The notes under the pieces were generated by a model. It was not told the DNA's origin. It worked only from the letters and a program-made list of their open reading frames with translations, and did not search any database. This document shows, one piece after another, positions 45,170 to 58,675 of a stretch of DNA of 64,000 nucleotides. This DNA comes from Siphonodentalium dalli (taxonomy: Eukaryota > Mollusca > Scaphopoda > Gadilida > Siphonodentaliidae). Every line of letters begins with the position of its first letter. The stretch's first letter is position 1. Where the stretch lies: positions 92,139,343 to 92,203,342 of the forward strand of contig CP136065.1 in the NCBI GenBank assembly GCA_032622095.1. The letters are read 5' to 3'. The translations under genes were made by a program, and so were the position numbers.

Positions 45170-47707
45170 ATGGCGGACAGATTTTGAAAAATCACCGAAA
45201 TTCCCTCATATTCACATCATTGGGTATTATTGTCGAAACAACTCCACCCATGCTCACAGTTGAGTTGGAAATACTGAGGTGAAGTAATTACGTTACATCT
45301 CATGCAAGAAATGGTTTTCCAAATCGAAGATGGCGGCCAATATGGCGACCGAAATTTGAAAACACGTCTACATTTATTTACTTTCTTACGATGGGCGTTA
45401 TTGTTTCGCGATTTCTACCCACCATTACATGTTGATATGGAATATTGATATGAAGTATTCATTAGGGTTTGGCAATTGATACTCACAGTCAAGATGGTGG
45501 CCAAACTGGCGGCCAGCAATTGAAAAGAAGTCGATATTATCACATACTAATTTCAACTTTTTGTCATAATATCGATCTGTATAGACGAAACGGTACATAA
45601 TATAAGCCATCTATTAGTTCCAACATAAGTCGTAGCCTTTTGGAAGGATGAAAACCCACAATCGCGATGTGACATTTCAAAATCCATTCTTGACTATAAA
45701 GGGCCCATACTGGTCGTAACCGTATATAGGTGCGCCGAATAGTCAAATTATGACTTCCAAGAATCAAAACAACAGTACCCGAGCTTTATCTGATTTGCCA
45801 CATTCAGCATTATCTGGACCAGTTTCCGTCTCTTCGTCAGATTAATCTATCTCGCTCACAACAACACAGTTTTCTACACTTCTTTGTAGAAGGGTTCCAC
45901 TAATCGGAATGTTTCAAATAATATATATGCCGGTGTCCACCTCACGTGTTTGTTTCGAAAGCTTTGCATTCTTATCCTTATTCTTGGCGAGCTTCATTCG
46001 TGGTATAGCGTGTGCATGGTATAATTCAGATGCTACGTATGGGGTATGGGGTATGGGCGTCATCTTGTGCGATAAACTAGACAGGTATTCGGTCGATACG
46101 TATACTAGCTTTCAGAAGGACCTATATATCTGTGTATTTTCAGCTTTGGTGACCTAATGGGGTAACAACATGTGCACCTGGTGATCTTCGCAAACGGTCA
46201 CTTCTCAATATATGGTTCATCAATTCACATACTCATCTAATGCACTGACGTACCCGGACAACTTCTGTATATGGCTTCGAATGTTGAAAGCCTGAGATTT
46301 GACGGATGCCTTTCTGCTAAGGCGCAGGAGACCATAATACATAATATGCCCACACTTCTTGAACATGATCATAAGAACAATCTTGTTGGCGTCCAGCAAT
46401 CTTCTCACCGAACAGATCCAAGCAGATGATAACAATACACACGGTGCTAGTTTGTGGGAATGTGTCATGATAGTGGAAATGAAATTGGACCATGACTGCA
46501 CCGCCCCTTATTTTGTTATGTTTTAGATTCAGACGGGATCTCATGTGTGGCTTTGCTTTCCTTGTATGCTAAGATTGTATGTTCCCATCCGTTTGGAAGC
46601 CGTTCTTAATCAACTGGACCAGGCGTGTACCATTGGCTACTACTGTATAAGCCCCACCCAGACTGGGGTGTAGTCTTAAAGGCGATGCCTTTGATAGTTG
46701 GCTGATATGTCATACTGACGCTGGGTGTTGGTCGGTATGGTTGAAGAAAGTACAAATGCAATCAACACAAGGGTGAAATGTTCAACGCGAAGAACATCCA
46801 GAGGAATGTTACGTTGATGAGCTCTGGCATTCAGTTCAACATACGTTGGGCACACCAAGTGATTTCTTGGTAACATCACCATTGTGACCATTGTCCTACA
46901 TGAGACATTAACTACTATATTCTAAAGTTATATATATATATAGCTATTTGATCATAAAGGTCGCGTTCCCCAACGTCCACAGCCATTGCCATCGAGACTA
47001 TAAATTGTGCTTTAAATACATAGTGAAATAAATGCACCACAGTTCCTGACATTTTCTTGAATAATACCGCCCACATACTGACACTAAACCTGCGAGAGGA
47101 TAACAAAAACGCATATACCTTCATGCCATAAAGACATTATCCTTTAGTACATCCGACTGTTTTGAGGGAGGCTAGCATAGTATTATCCAGACATAATTGT
47201 ACGTCTGGTCAAGTTGAACCAGAACGGCTTCGAAACGGATGTGGAAATACAATCTTACCACACCAAAAAAAAACCGACACGCATTACATTCTATATCTTA
47301 ACCATGCACCAGGTATAGGGGTGGTGAATACCGTGGCCCATTTCATACCCACTATCATGGCGCATGTCCACAAACTAGCACCGCGAGTATTGTTCTTGTC
47401 TGCTGGGAGATATTCGACGAGACAACTGCTGGATGTCACACAGTTTGCTTCGGATCATGGCCAAGAAGTGTGGGTAGTTGGTACAGTATGGTCTTCTCCT
47501 TAGCAGATAGACATCTGTCCAAGGGAATGAGACAGCTAGCAACCTTCGAAACACTGTCAAAGTTGTCCACTGAGTTTGAGTTCGATGAGTTTGTGAGTTG
47601 ACGAACCATCTATTGAGAAGTGACTAGCTAACTGGTTCGCCAGGTGTACATGTCGTTATCCCCACGGGGTATGAGACACATACACAGAGATGGCCTTCTG
47701 TAATGTA
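45170..47707 (+). repeat. Core tandem unit 2 (2,538 bp)
   Basis: Almost identical to unit 1, with a few substitutions and a shorter TATATA run at the position of 43180-43190. The same open frames recur at the same offsets. Confidence 0.92.
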
Positions 47708-50238
47708 ATGGCGGACAGATTTTGAAAAATCACCGAAATTCCCTCATATTCACATCATTGGGTATTATTGTCGAAACAACTCCACCCATGCTCACAGTTG
47801 AGTTGGAAATACTGAGGTGAAGTAATTACGTTACATCTCATGCAAGAAATGGTTTTCCAAATCGAAGATGGCGGCCAATATGGCGACCGAAATTTGAAAA
47901 CACGTCTACATTTATTTACTTTCTCACGATGGGCGTTATTGTTTCGCGATTTCTACCCACCATTACATGTTGATATGGAATATTGATATGAAGTATTCAT
48001 TAGAGTTTGGCAATTGATACTCACAGTCAAGATGGTGGCCAAACTGGTCGCCAGAAATTGAAAAGAAGTCGATATGATCACATACTAATTTCAACTTTTT
48101 GTCATAATATCGATCTGTATAGACGAAACGGTACATAATATAATCCATCTATTAGTTCCAACATAAGTCGTAGCCTTTTGGAAGGATGAAAACCCACAAT
48201 CGCGATGTGACATTTCAAAATCCATTCTTGACTATAAAGGGCCCATACTGGTCGTAACCGTATATAGGTGCGCCGAATAGTCAAATTATGACTTCCAAGA
48301 ATCAAAACAACAGTACCCGAGCTTTATCTGATTTGCCACATTCAGCATTATCTGGACCAGTTTCCGTCTCTTCGTCAGATTAATTTATCTCGCTCACAAC
48401 AACACAGTTTTCTACACTTCTTCGTAGAAGGGTTCCACTAATCGGAATGTTTCAAATAATATATATGCCGGTGTCCAGCTCACGTGTTTGTTTCGAAAGC
48501 TTTGCATTCTTATCCTTATTCTTGGCGAGCTTTCATTCGTGGTATAGCGTATACATGGTATAATTCAGATGCTACATATGGGGTATGGGCGTCATCTTGT
48601 GCGATAAACTAGACAGGTATTCGGTCGATACGTATACTAGCTTTCAGAAGGACCTATATATCTGCGTATTTTCAGCTTTGGTGACCTAATGGGGTAACAA
48701 CATATACACCTGGTGATCTTCGCAAACGGTCACTTCTCAATATATGGTTCATCAATTCACATACTGATCTAGTGCACTGACGTACCCGGACAACTTATGT
48801 ATATGGCTTCGAATGTTGAAAGCCTGAGGTTTGACGGATGCCTTTCTGCTAAGGCGCAGGATACCATAATACATAATATGCCCACACTTCTTGAACATGA
48901 TCATAAGAACAATCTTGTTGGCGTCCAGCAATCTTCTCACCGAACAGATCCAAGCAGATGATAACAATACACACGGTGCTAGTTTGTGGGAATGTGTCAT
49001 GATAGTGGAAATGAAATTGGACCATGACTGCACCGCCCCTTATTTTGTTATGTTTTAGATTCAGACGGGATCTCATGTGTGGCTTTGCTTTCCTTGTATG
49101 CTAAGATTGTATGTTCCCATCCGTTTGGAAGCCGTTCTTAATCAACTGGACCAGGCGTGTACCATTGGCTACTACTGTATAAGCCCCACCCAGACTGGGG
49201 TGTAGTCTTAAAGGCGATGCCTTTGATAGTTGGCTGATATGTCATACTGACGCTGGGTGGTGGTCGGTATGGTTGAAGAAATTACAAATGCAATCAACAC
49301 AAGGGTGAAATGTTCAACGCGAAGAACATCCATAGGAATGTTACGTTGATGAGCTCTGGCATTCAGTTCAACATACGTTGGGCACACCAAGTGATTTCTT
49401 GGTAACATCACAATTGCGACCATTGTCCTACATGAGACATTAACTACTATATTCTAAAGTTATATATATATAAAGCTATTTGATCATAAAGGTCGCGTTC
49501 CCCAACGTCCACAGCCATTGCCATCGAGACTATAAATTGTTCTTTAAATACATAGTGAAATAAATGCACCACAGTTCCTGACATTTTCTTGAATAATACC
49601 GCCCACATACTGACACTAACCCTGCGAGAGGATAACAAAAACGCATATACCTTCATGCCATAAAGACATTATCCTTTAGTACATCCGACTGTTTTGAGGG
49701 AGGCTAGCATAGTATTATCCAGACATAATTGTACGTCTGGTCAAGTTGAACCAGAACGGCTTCGAAACGGATGTGGAAATACAATCTTACCACACCAAAA
49801 AAAACCGACACGCATTACATTCTATATCTTAACCATGCACCAGGTATAGGGGTGGTGTATACCTTGGCCCATTTCATTCCCACTATCATGGCGCATGTCC
49901 ACAAACTAGCACCGCGAGTATTGTTCTTGTCTGCTGGGAGATATTCGACGAGACAACTGCTGGATGTCACACAGTTTGCTTCGGATCATGGTCAAGAAGT
50001 GTGGGTAGTTGGTACATTATGGTCTTCTCCTTAGCAGATAGACATCTGTCCAAGGGAATGAGACAGCTAGCAACCTTCGAAACACTGTCAAAGTTGTCCA
50101 CTGAGTTTGAGTTCGATGAGTTTGTGAGTTGACGAACCATCTATTGAGAAGTGACTAGCTAACTGGTTCGCCAGGTGTACATGTCGTTATCCCCACGGGG
50201 TATGAGACACATACACAGAGATGGCCTTCTGTAATGTA
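47708..50238 (+). repeat. Core tandem unit 3 (2,531 bp)
   Basis: Almost identical to units 1 and 2. It shares with unit 4 private variants such as ACTGGTCGCCAGAAATTG and GCGAGCTTTCATTCG, so units 3 and 4 are the closest pair. Confidence 0.92.
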
Positions 50239-51266
50239 ATGGCGGACAGATTTTGAAAAATCACCGAAATTCCCTCATATTCACATCATTGGGTATTATT
50301 GTCGAAACAACTCCACCCATGCTCACAGTTGAGTTGGAAATACTGAGGTGAAGTAATTACGTTACATCTCATGCAAGAAATGGTTTTCCAAATCGAAGAT
50401 GGCGGCCAATATGGCGACCGAAATTTGAAAACACGTCTACATTTATTTACTTTCTCACGATGGGCGTTATTGTTTCGCGATTTCTACCCACCATTACATG
50501 TTGATATGGAATATTGATATGAAGTATTCATTAGAGTTTGGCAATTGATACTCACAGTCAAGATGGTGGCCAAACTGGTCGCCAGAAATTGAAAAGAAGT
50601 CGATATTATCACATACTAATTTCAACTTTTTGTCATAATATCGATCTGTATAGACGAAACGGTACATAATATAATCCATCTATTAGTTCCAACATAAGTC
50701 GTAGCCTTTTGGAAGGATGAAAACCCACAATCGCGATGTGACATTTCAAAATCCATTCTTGACTATAAAGGGCCCATACTGGTCGTAACCGTATATAGGT
50801 GCGCCGAATAGTCAAATTATGACTTCCAAGAATCAAAACAACAGTACCCGAGCTTTATCTGATTTGCCACATTCAGCATTATCTGGACCAGTTTCCGTCT
50901 CTTCGTCAGATTAATCTATCTCGCTCACAACAACACAGTTTTCTACACTTCTTCGTAGAAGGGTTCCACTAATCGGAATGTTTCAAATAATATATATGCC
51001 GGTGTCCAGCTCACGTGTTTGTTTCGAAAGCTTTGCATTCTTATCCTTATTCTTGGCGAGCTTTCATTCGTGGTATAGCGTATACATGGTATAATTCAGA
51101 TGCTACATATGGGGTATGGGGTATGGGCGTCATCTTGTGCGATAAACTAGACAGGTATTCGGTCGATACGAATACTAGCTTTCAGAAGGACCTATATATC
51201 TGCGTATTTTCAGCGTTGGTGACCAAATCGGGTAACAACATGTACACCTGGTGATCTTCGCAAACG
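50239..51266 (+). repeat. Core tandem unit 4, part left of the LINE
   Basis: Runs normally to GTGATCTTCGCAAACG (51266), where the LINE begins. In unit 1 this point is 43658. Confidence 0.92.
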
Positions 51267-51717
51267 CAAAATGGGGTCCTGGTGAGTTGAGTGGGACATT
51301 TCCTGCGGGATCTGTTCCTGCAACACGCTCCTTTGGCACAGGATTCACTCTAGACAGGCGGTCAAGTTGGCTCGGCTTGACTGATCGGCTCTTGTCGTGA
51401 CATACCCTGAGGAGAGAAATGTCTTTTGTTTCGACCCAGTATGGATTGTAATGATTGTAATGATTTCATGGCTGTTGTGCTGAATTGTGTGGGGTTTATA
51501 TCTTGACATTATTTCACTCCTCAGAAGGCGGTGGCTCAACGAGTCAATCGATCGGTTTGAAATTGCATCTGTGGTTCAAACTGTGACAGTATAGTGAACC
51601 GGTAACTGCTCAACACAACCTGACGAATAACTACCAGGCTCTGCGTTGGCCCGTTGATATAAGGGTAATCCGTGGTGGTTGGCAGTCCCAGTACACCGAA
51701 TAATAATACAATATAAC

Positions 51718-53166
51718 ATGATTAATTCAACTCAAACAACACAAATACCATTGAAAAGAAGGAGAACACTCCCACTTGAAGAATTTCTACCAGTCAATAA
51801 AACATCAATTCCATATAAAAAAAATCTAGTTTTGAAATCTAAAGATGATTGCCCTTTGAAATTATCTCCTTTCGTAATTGATAAGGGTCTTAGAGGTCTT
51901 GCTGGTGAAATAAACTCTATTAAGAAATTAAGAAATGGTAGCCTTTTACTAGAATCAATCAAGAAAACACAAGTTGATAATCTTCTGAATGTGACATCGC
52001 TGGCTGATGTTCCCGTTACTGTGACTTTACATTCGGCTTTAAATAGCTCCAAGGGCTTAATAAGAACAAGGGATTTAGATGGTGTTCCAGAGAGTGAAAT
52101 TTTAGAAGGTCTTAAAACCCAAGAAGTGACAAGTGTGAGAAGGTTCACGAGGAGGGAGGGCGATAAAATCACCCCTCTTGGATCGTATCTTCTGACATTT
52201 GACCACACCACTCCACCTGGCTCAATTATAGTAGGATATATGAAAATGAAAGTTTCCCCTTTCATTCCAAACCCGTTAAGATGTTTCAAGTGCCAGAGAT
52301 ATGGCCATGGTCAAAATCAATGCAGACGACAAGAAACATGCCTTAGATGTGGTGAAGACAAACACACAATTGGTGACGAACAGTGCTCACAAAAGCCAAA
52401 ATGCGTCAACTGTTCAGAAGATCATATTGCATCATATAGAAAGTGTCCAAAATGGCTCGAAGAGTTTGAAATCCAAAAAGTTAAAACCCTACAGAATGTT
52501 TCATTCCCAGAAGCTCGAAATATTGTTATAGCTAAGAATACTACAAATACATTAGAAACAAGTAAATCATTCTCACAAATAATATAATCAATTACAATGA
52601 AAAACTCAAAAGATTCCTATGCACAAACAACTGTTTCCTATCACCCTATAACAAGGGTTCAAAATCCAAATCCAGCAGACTCCATCAATAATTATCGGCA
52701 AATAGCCCCAAGAAATCAGATGATTTTTAAACCATCCTCAAGTTCACAGACAGAAAACTTAACAGAACAAGACAAAGTAGCTTTTTCACCCTTGAAAAGA
52801 TTTGTCCCGAAGAAAACAAATACTAATCAAAACAAGCCAATTGTTGCTCCAAGTAAAAAGAAGGAAATTCTAAGTAAACCACAGCTCCCCCCTCCTTCCC
52901 AGAGGATGAGTAAGACTGAAAAGTCCAAAGACCAGTTTGAAACTATGTCTGGTGACATAATAAAATTCACCCCACTTAGCATAAGGAATCTATTCAGTGT
53001 TCTATCCCAAATTGAAATAGCTGATACTGAAATGATGGATAGTCAATCCACAGGGGAGATAAATCCCTCCCTTGGACTATCCAAACCAGAATCATCCAGA
53101 CCTCCACCAGATCCCGACATCAAGATTCGGAATGGGGTGGAGATCACAAAAATTACCCCACCATAA
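51718..53166 (+). pseudogene. LINE ORF1, gag-like zinc-knuckle protein, broken by one stop
   Basis: The frame opens at the first ATG (51718) and runs to a TAA at 52585-52587, then continues in the same frame to 53166, so a single nonsense change splits a protein of about 482 codons. Three zinc knuckles sit before the break: CFKCQRYGHGQNQC (C-x2-C-x4-H-x4-C), CLRCGEDKHTIGDEQC (x2-x4-x6) and CVNCSEDHIASYRKC (x2-x3-x6), the order typical of I/Jockey-group ORF1. Such proteins bind element RNA and form the ribonucleoprotein with ORF2. The part after the stop is rich in lysine, proline and serine and has no recognised domain. The next ORF begins 3 bp after the end of ORF1, in another frame. An alternative view, that ORF1 truly ends at 52587, cannot be excluded without intact relatives. 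Confidence 0.85.
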
Positions 53167-53168
53167 TC

Positions 53169-56100
53169 ATGGCTCACAAAATCGTACAATGGAATGTTCG
53201 AGGTTTTAAAAATAATCACTCAGAAGTAGCCTTATTGACTCAAGAGTTCAACCCAGCAGTTATTTGTCTTCGGGAAACACACCTGAGACAAACCGACTCT
53301 ATATCCCTCAAAAATTATCAGATATACTCAAAATATGGTCCAGTTGGAACAGATGGTAGGGCCACAGGTGGCTCAAGTATCTTAGTGAAAAATACTATCA
53401 TTCATAGCACTGTACAACTCAATACAAATATCCAAGCAGTTGCATTAAGAATTACACTATCCAAAACTATTACAGTTTGTTCAGTTTATATACCTCCAAA
53501 GTCATCTCCTGCAGAACAAGATTTTATAAACCTCACATCCCAACTTCCTTCACCATATATTTTACTAGGAGATTTCAATGCGCATAACTCACTTTGGGAT
53601 GACTCTTGTATCCATACAGATACACAAGGTAAAATTGTTGAAAAATGTTTAGGCCATCAACAGCTATACATTTTTAATGACGGAAATCCAACCTTCATAC
53701 ATTCAGGAAACGGATCGTACACTGCCATATACCTTACCCTATCTCAAGGTGAGATCTTCGCAGATTTTGACTGGAATATCTGCAGCGATCTACACAGTAG
53801 TTATCACTTTCCTATTATCATTGAAAGTAAGCAACCAGAACACGACCCTCACCAATATTGTAAATTTAATAAAGCAGATTGGACACTATTCCAACAAAGA
53901 TGTGAAGAAAGAATTATCTCTGATGCCTTCGCAGATACAGTCAATCAGATTGCTACTTTCAATGATATACTTACTAGTATTGCTGAAGAAACAATACCAA
54001 AATCCTCGACAAATTCATTTAAACGTAAGCCATGGTTTGATGAGGATATTAAACAATCCATTCATCACAGAAAGAGAGCAGAACGACAATACCGTCGTTT
54101 TCCCTGTCTGTCAAATTTAAATAATATGAGACAGTGTCGAGCTGTTACCAAACGTCTCATCTGTAACAAGAAGAAAACATCATGGCGTAAATTCGTCAAT
54201 AATATAGATCACAAAACTCCCACGAGAAAAGTTTGGCAGATGATAAATAAAATTCGTGGAAAAAACGCAAGACAAGGAGTTAAACATCTCCTAGAGGGAA
54301 CTACTCCATTCACTGATATTCCAGAAATAGCTAACAAATTGGGTGCTACCATGGGCAAAAACTCTTCAGCAAATAATTACACTGCTGATTTTAAACGACA
54401 TAAGAAAACGGCGGAAAAAACAAAATTTAATTTTAAGTCTACAAATGCTGAAGATTACAATAAACCGTTTTCATTGATAGAATTGGAAGATTAACTATCA
54501 CAATCGCATGATACTGTGGCAGGCCCGGATGACATCCCCTATCAATTATTGAAACATTTACCAAATGCTTCCAAAGCTGCCCTGTTGAAGATTTTTAACA
54601 CGATCTGGGAATCTGGAAATTTCCCAACCATTTGGAAACAAGCTAATGTTATACCGATTCCAAAAGCAGGAAAAGATCATACAACTCCTTCGAATTATCG
54701 ACCCATTGCTCTTACAAGCTGTGTTTGTAAGACAATGGAACGGATGGTGAATAATCGACTGGTCTGGTTTTTAGAAACAAATAATTTAATTTAAAACTTG
54801 CAATGTGGTTTTAGAAAGTATAGAAGCACACTCGACCACCTTGTGCGCCTAGAAACATATATACGTGAAGCTTTCATAAAACAACAACATGCAGTCTCAG
54901 TGTTTTTCGACTTAGAAAAAGCATATGACACCACTTGGAAGTATGGAATTTTGAAAGACCTATCTGATATGGGTCTTAGGGGCAGACTGCCTGTTTTATT
55001 CTCAATTTATTGAAGGATAGAACCTTCAAAGTGAAAGTTGGATCTACACTATTCGATCCTTTTATCCAAGAGATGGGGGTTCCACAGGGAGGAATACTCT
55101 CTGTAACCCTTTTTAGTATCAAGATCAACAGTATTGTTAAAACACTCCCAAAGGATGTTCTAGGATCACTATATGTAGATGATTTTGTTATATGCTATAG
55201 CAGCAAGCATATGGCAACTATAGAAAGACAACTACAGCTATGCCTTAACAAACTTACTGATTGGTCAAAAAGAAATGGTTTTAAATTTCCAATATCCAAA
55301 ACAAAGGTGTGCACTTTTGTAGGAAACGTAAACAACATGACCATCCTGTTTTAAACCTTGATAAGGACCAACTTGTCGTTGTTGATGAAACAAAATTTCT
55401 GGGTCTCATTTTTGACCGGAGACTTACATTTAGGTCACACATTGAGGATCTGAAGACTCGTTGTCTCAGAACTCTCAATTTGTTGAAAGTTTTATCTAAC
55501 AATTCATGGGGTTCTGACTTTACTGTCCTGATACATTTATATAGATCACTCATACGTTCAAAACTTGACTACGGGTCAATAGTGTATGCCTCTTCATGTA
55601 AATCATACCTAAAATAACTGGATACTATCAAGGTCTCCGTTTGTGTCTTGGGGCTTTTCGTACCTCTCCTGTAGAGAGTTTATACATGGAAGCAAATGAA
55701 CCATCATTACATGATCGTCGTTTGAAGCTAAGCCTTCAATACGCTGCTCAGCTAGCAGCCAATAAATCTAACCCAGCATATGATTGTGTATTCAAACCAT
55801 GCTTTGTCTCCCAATTCAAAAAACGACCAACAATTGCTCAACCATTTGGCGTACGAATGGAAGAGCACATACAAAATACAGGTATCGATTTTATAGGTGT
55901 AGCTCAATACAAATTACCAAGAGCACCTCCGTGGCTCTCAAAACGACCCGTAGTTCATTCCGAATTACATAGTTTGAAGAAAAACGAAACAAGTCCCATC
56001 ATATACCAACAACTCTTTAATGAATTCCGGGATAGTCATCAAGACTATACTTACGTTTATACTGATGGTTCTAAGGAAGCTGAAAAGGTATCTGCTGCTG

Positions 56101-56842
56101 TCATTTGTAAACATGACTGTATACAATCCCGTATTCCTGACCACACATCCATATTAGTGCTGAAGCTATTGCTCTTTTAAAAGCACTTGAATATATTCAT
56201 CAACACGATAAAAGGAAATCAATAATTTGTTCAGACTCCCTTTCTTGTCTTTTGGCTATGCAGAATCATCGGATTGATCATCCAATTATACATAAAGTTA
56301 CTGAGAAATACAATATTATGTCCAAACATAGATTCGACGTTTTATTCTACTGGATACCTAGCCATATGGGTATCTCGGGAAACGAAAAGGTGGACAAGGC
56401 AGCTAAACAGGCCTTGACTTTCCCTATAGAAAATATGAACTTACCACATCGTGATTTAAAACCACAAATTCGTAATCATATACACTCAAAATGGCAAGAA
56501 AGGTGGGACTCATTCCCATCAAATAAATTAAGAGATATCATCTCAACAGTTAATACAAATCATAACCAGATCTCCCCTCGTCATAATGACGTTATAATAA
56601 CAAGACTTAGAATTGGACATACTCGTCTGACTCATAAATATCTTATTCTGAAGGAGACTCCTCCTGTATGCACATGCAGCGGAAACCCCCTTTTAACAGA
56701 CAAACATATTTTAATTGAATGTATTGAAAATACTCCAATACGAGCCAGGTACTTACATGCTACAAGCATGCAGGATCTTTTAAAAAGACCCAAATGTGTT
56801 TTAAATTTTTTTTCTGCCATTGATGTCTCACACCTACTGTAA
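53169..56842 (+). pseudogene. LINE ORF2: endonuclease, reverse transcriptase, RNase H; disabled
   Basis: Opens with MAHKIVQWNVRGFKNNHSE, the APE-type endonuclease N-terminus (N9), with RETHL (E36) and LGDFNAH (D135, N137). The motif usually IDLTL reads IYLTL (Y188), and the usual SDH reads SYHFPI (Y212), so two catalytic-site aspartates are lost. Reverse transcriptase follows: AGPDDIPYQLLK, PIPKAGKDHTTPSNYRPIAL, GVPQGGILS and the active-site YVDD at 55172-55183. RNase H shows YTDGSK (Asp codon 56064-56066), SAEA, CSDS and GNEKVDKAAK. A C-terminal CTCSGNPLLTDKHILIEC finger ends it. In-frame stops lie at 54492, 54792 and 55615. Frame changes occur near 55000, 55305, 55620-55640 and 56155. Conserved sequence continues across every break, so these are decay, not separate genes. 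Confidence 0.92.
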
Positions 56843-57366
56843 TAATCAATCAATATTTACAAGTTTTAGATCTGTTCATTGTAATTACAATGAAATACAA
56901 TACTTGTTGACTTCAAATTCATTGTTTTATTTCAGCACCTATCAAATATATTCATTGAATATTCACTGTATGTTTATAGTCTGGCATGCATGTCATGCAA
57001 GTTCTTATTCTGAACCAAAAAATTTGTGATATACATAATATTTTCTATTATGGAAGATAGTCTCAATAATGAACTACAAATCAGTATTTTAAATATAAAT
57101 ATATTTTGCAAAACAGTATTACTATCTATTCTTGATATTTTGTTTTATATGTGTTTACACTATGGTCAGTATCTTAATGTTTCTGACCCCAATCGAGCAC
57201 CCCCGCTCTGATTTGGGTGTTTTTAAATTGTATATATTTTGTTTCATTTTAGTCTAATTCACTGTCATTTCTATTCACAGATGCTTCACTCGATTTTCAT
57301 AATCTGTTTCTTCTCGTCGTGATATGGTTTTTTTTGCTAAAACGACGTTAAGCCCCAATCAATCAA
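56843..57366 (+). other. LINE 3' region and CAAT tail
   Basis: AT-rich 3' untranslated region ending GCTAAAACGACGTTAAGCCC and CAATCAATCAATC. The tail matches the 44-bp LINE remnant at 11810-11853. Confidence 0.85.
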
Positions 57367-58675
57367 TCCAGCAATCTTCTCACCGAACAGATCCAAGCAG
57401 ATGATAACAATACACACGGTGCTAGTTTGTGGGAATGTGTCATGATATTGGAAATGAAATTGGACCATGACTACACCGCCCCTTATTTTGTTATGTTTTA
57501 GATTCAGACGGGATCTCATGTGTGGTTTTGCTTTCCTTGTATGCTAAGATTGTATGTTCCCATCCGGTTGGAAGCCGTTCTTAATCAACTGGACCAGGCG
57601 TGTACCATTGGCTACTACCGTATAAGCCCCACCCAGACTGGGGTGTAGTCTTAAAGGCGATGCCTTTGATAGTTGGCTGATATGTCATACTGACGCTGGG
57701 TGGTGGTCGGTATGGTTGAAGAAAGTACAAATGCAATCAACACAAGGGTGAAATGTTCAACGCGAAGAACATCCAGAGGAATGTTACGTTGATGAGCTCT
57801 GGCATTCAGTTCAACATACGTTGGGCACACCAAGTGATTTCTTGGTAACATCACCATTGCGACCATTGTCCTACATGAGACATTAACTACTATATTCTAA
57901 AGTTATATATATATATAAAGCTATTTGATCATAAAGGTCGCGTTCCCCAACGTCCACAGCCATTGCCATCGAGACTATAAATTATGCTTTAAATACATAG
58001 TGAAATAAATGCACCACAGTTCCTGACATTTTCTTGAAAAATACCGCCCACATACTGACACTAACCCTGCGAGAGGATAACAAAAACGCATATACCTTCA
58101 TGCCATAACGACATTATCCTTTAGTACATCCGACTGTTTTGAGGGAGGCTAGCATAGTATTATCCAGACATAATTGTACGTCTGGTCAAGTTGAACCAGA
58201 ACGGATTCGAAACGGATGTGGAAATACAATCTTACCACACCAACAAAAAAACCGACACGCATTACATTCTATATCTTAGCCATGCACCAGGTATAGGTGT
58301 GGTGTATACCGTGGCCCATTTCATTCCCACTATCATGGCGCATGTCCACAAACTAGCACCGCGAGTATTGTTCTTGTCTGCTGTGAGATATTCGACGAGA
58401 CAACTGCTGGACATCACACAGTTTGCTTCGGATCATGGTCAAGAAGTGTGGGTAGTTGGTACATTATGGTCTTCTCCTCAGCAGATAGACATCTGTCCAA
58501 GGGAATGAGACAGCTAGCAACCTTCGAAACACTGTCAAAGTTGTCCACTGAGTTTGAGTTCGATGAGTTTGTGAGTTGACGAACCATCTATTGAGAAGTG
58601 ACTAGCTAACTGGTTCGCCAGGTGTACATGTCGTTATCCCCACGGGGTATGAGACACATACACAGAGATGGCCTT
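57367..58675 (+). repeat. Core tandem unit 4, part right of the LINE
   Basis: Resumes at TCCAGCAATCTTCTCACCG, equivalent to 43854 in unit 1, and carries the spacer and inner right arm to GAGATGGCCTTCTGTAA. Unlike units 1-3 it then continues into unique outer-arm sequence (GCTGGTATACTC) instead of jumping to another ATGGCGGACAG, which identifies it as the original right end of the core. Confidence 0.88.

Larger units (their letters stand above)
51267..57366 (+). mobile_element. I-group (Nimb-like) LINE retrotransposon, near full length, inactive
   Basis: About 6.1 kb comprising a 5' leader (51267-51717), ORF1 with gag-like zinc knuckles, ORF2 with APE endonuclease, reverse transcriptase and RNase H plus a C-terminal cysteine/histidine motif, then a roughly 520-bp 3' region ending ACGTTAAGCCCCAATCAATC. 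An RNase H domain plus a CAAT-repeat tail instead of poly(A) points to the I superfamily; Nimb is the likely clade but needs a phylogeny. It interrupts core unit 4 of the foldback. The target resumes at TCCAGCAATC (unit-1 position 43854), so about 195 bp of target is missing and no TSD is present. Confidence 0.9.

Noticed and set aside
42881-50836. Recurrent 61-93 codon frames (for example the MYRFVYTDRYYDKKLKL peptide) in each core unit
   Set aside because: They are identical only because the units are. In the diverged right arm the corresponding frames are not preserved as a long protein, so no gene is called.
51732-52289. 185-codon minus-strand frame opposite LINE ORF1
   Set aside because: It is antisense to a clear zinc-knuckle protein and shows no domain; a chance open frame.
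51267-57366. Endogenous retrovirus or LTR element
   Set aside because: No long terminal repeats, protease or integrase. APE endonuclease before RT, RNase H after it, and a CAAT tail identify a LINE.
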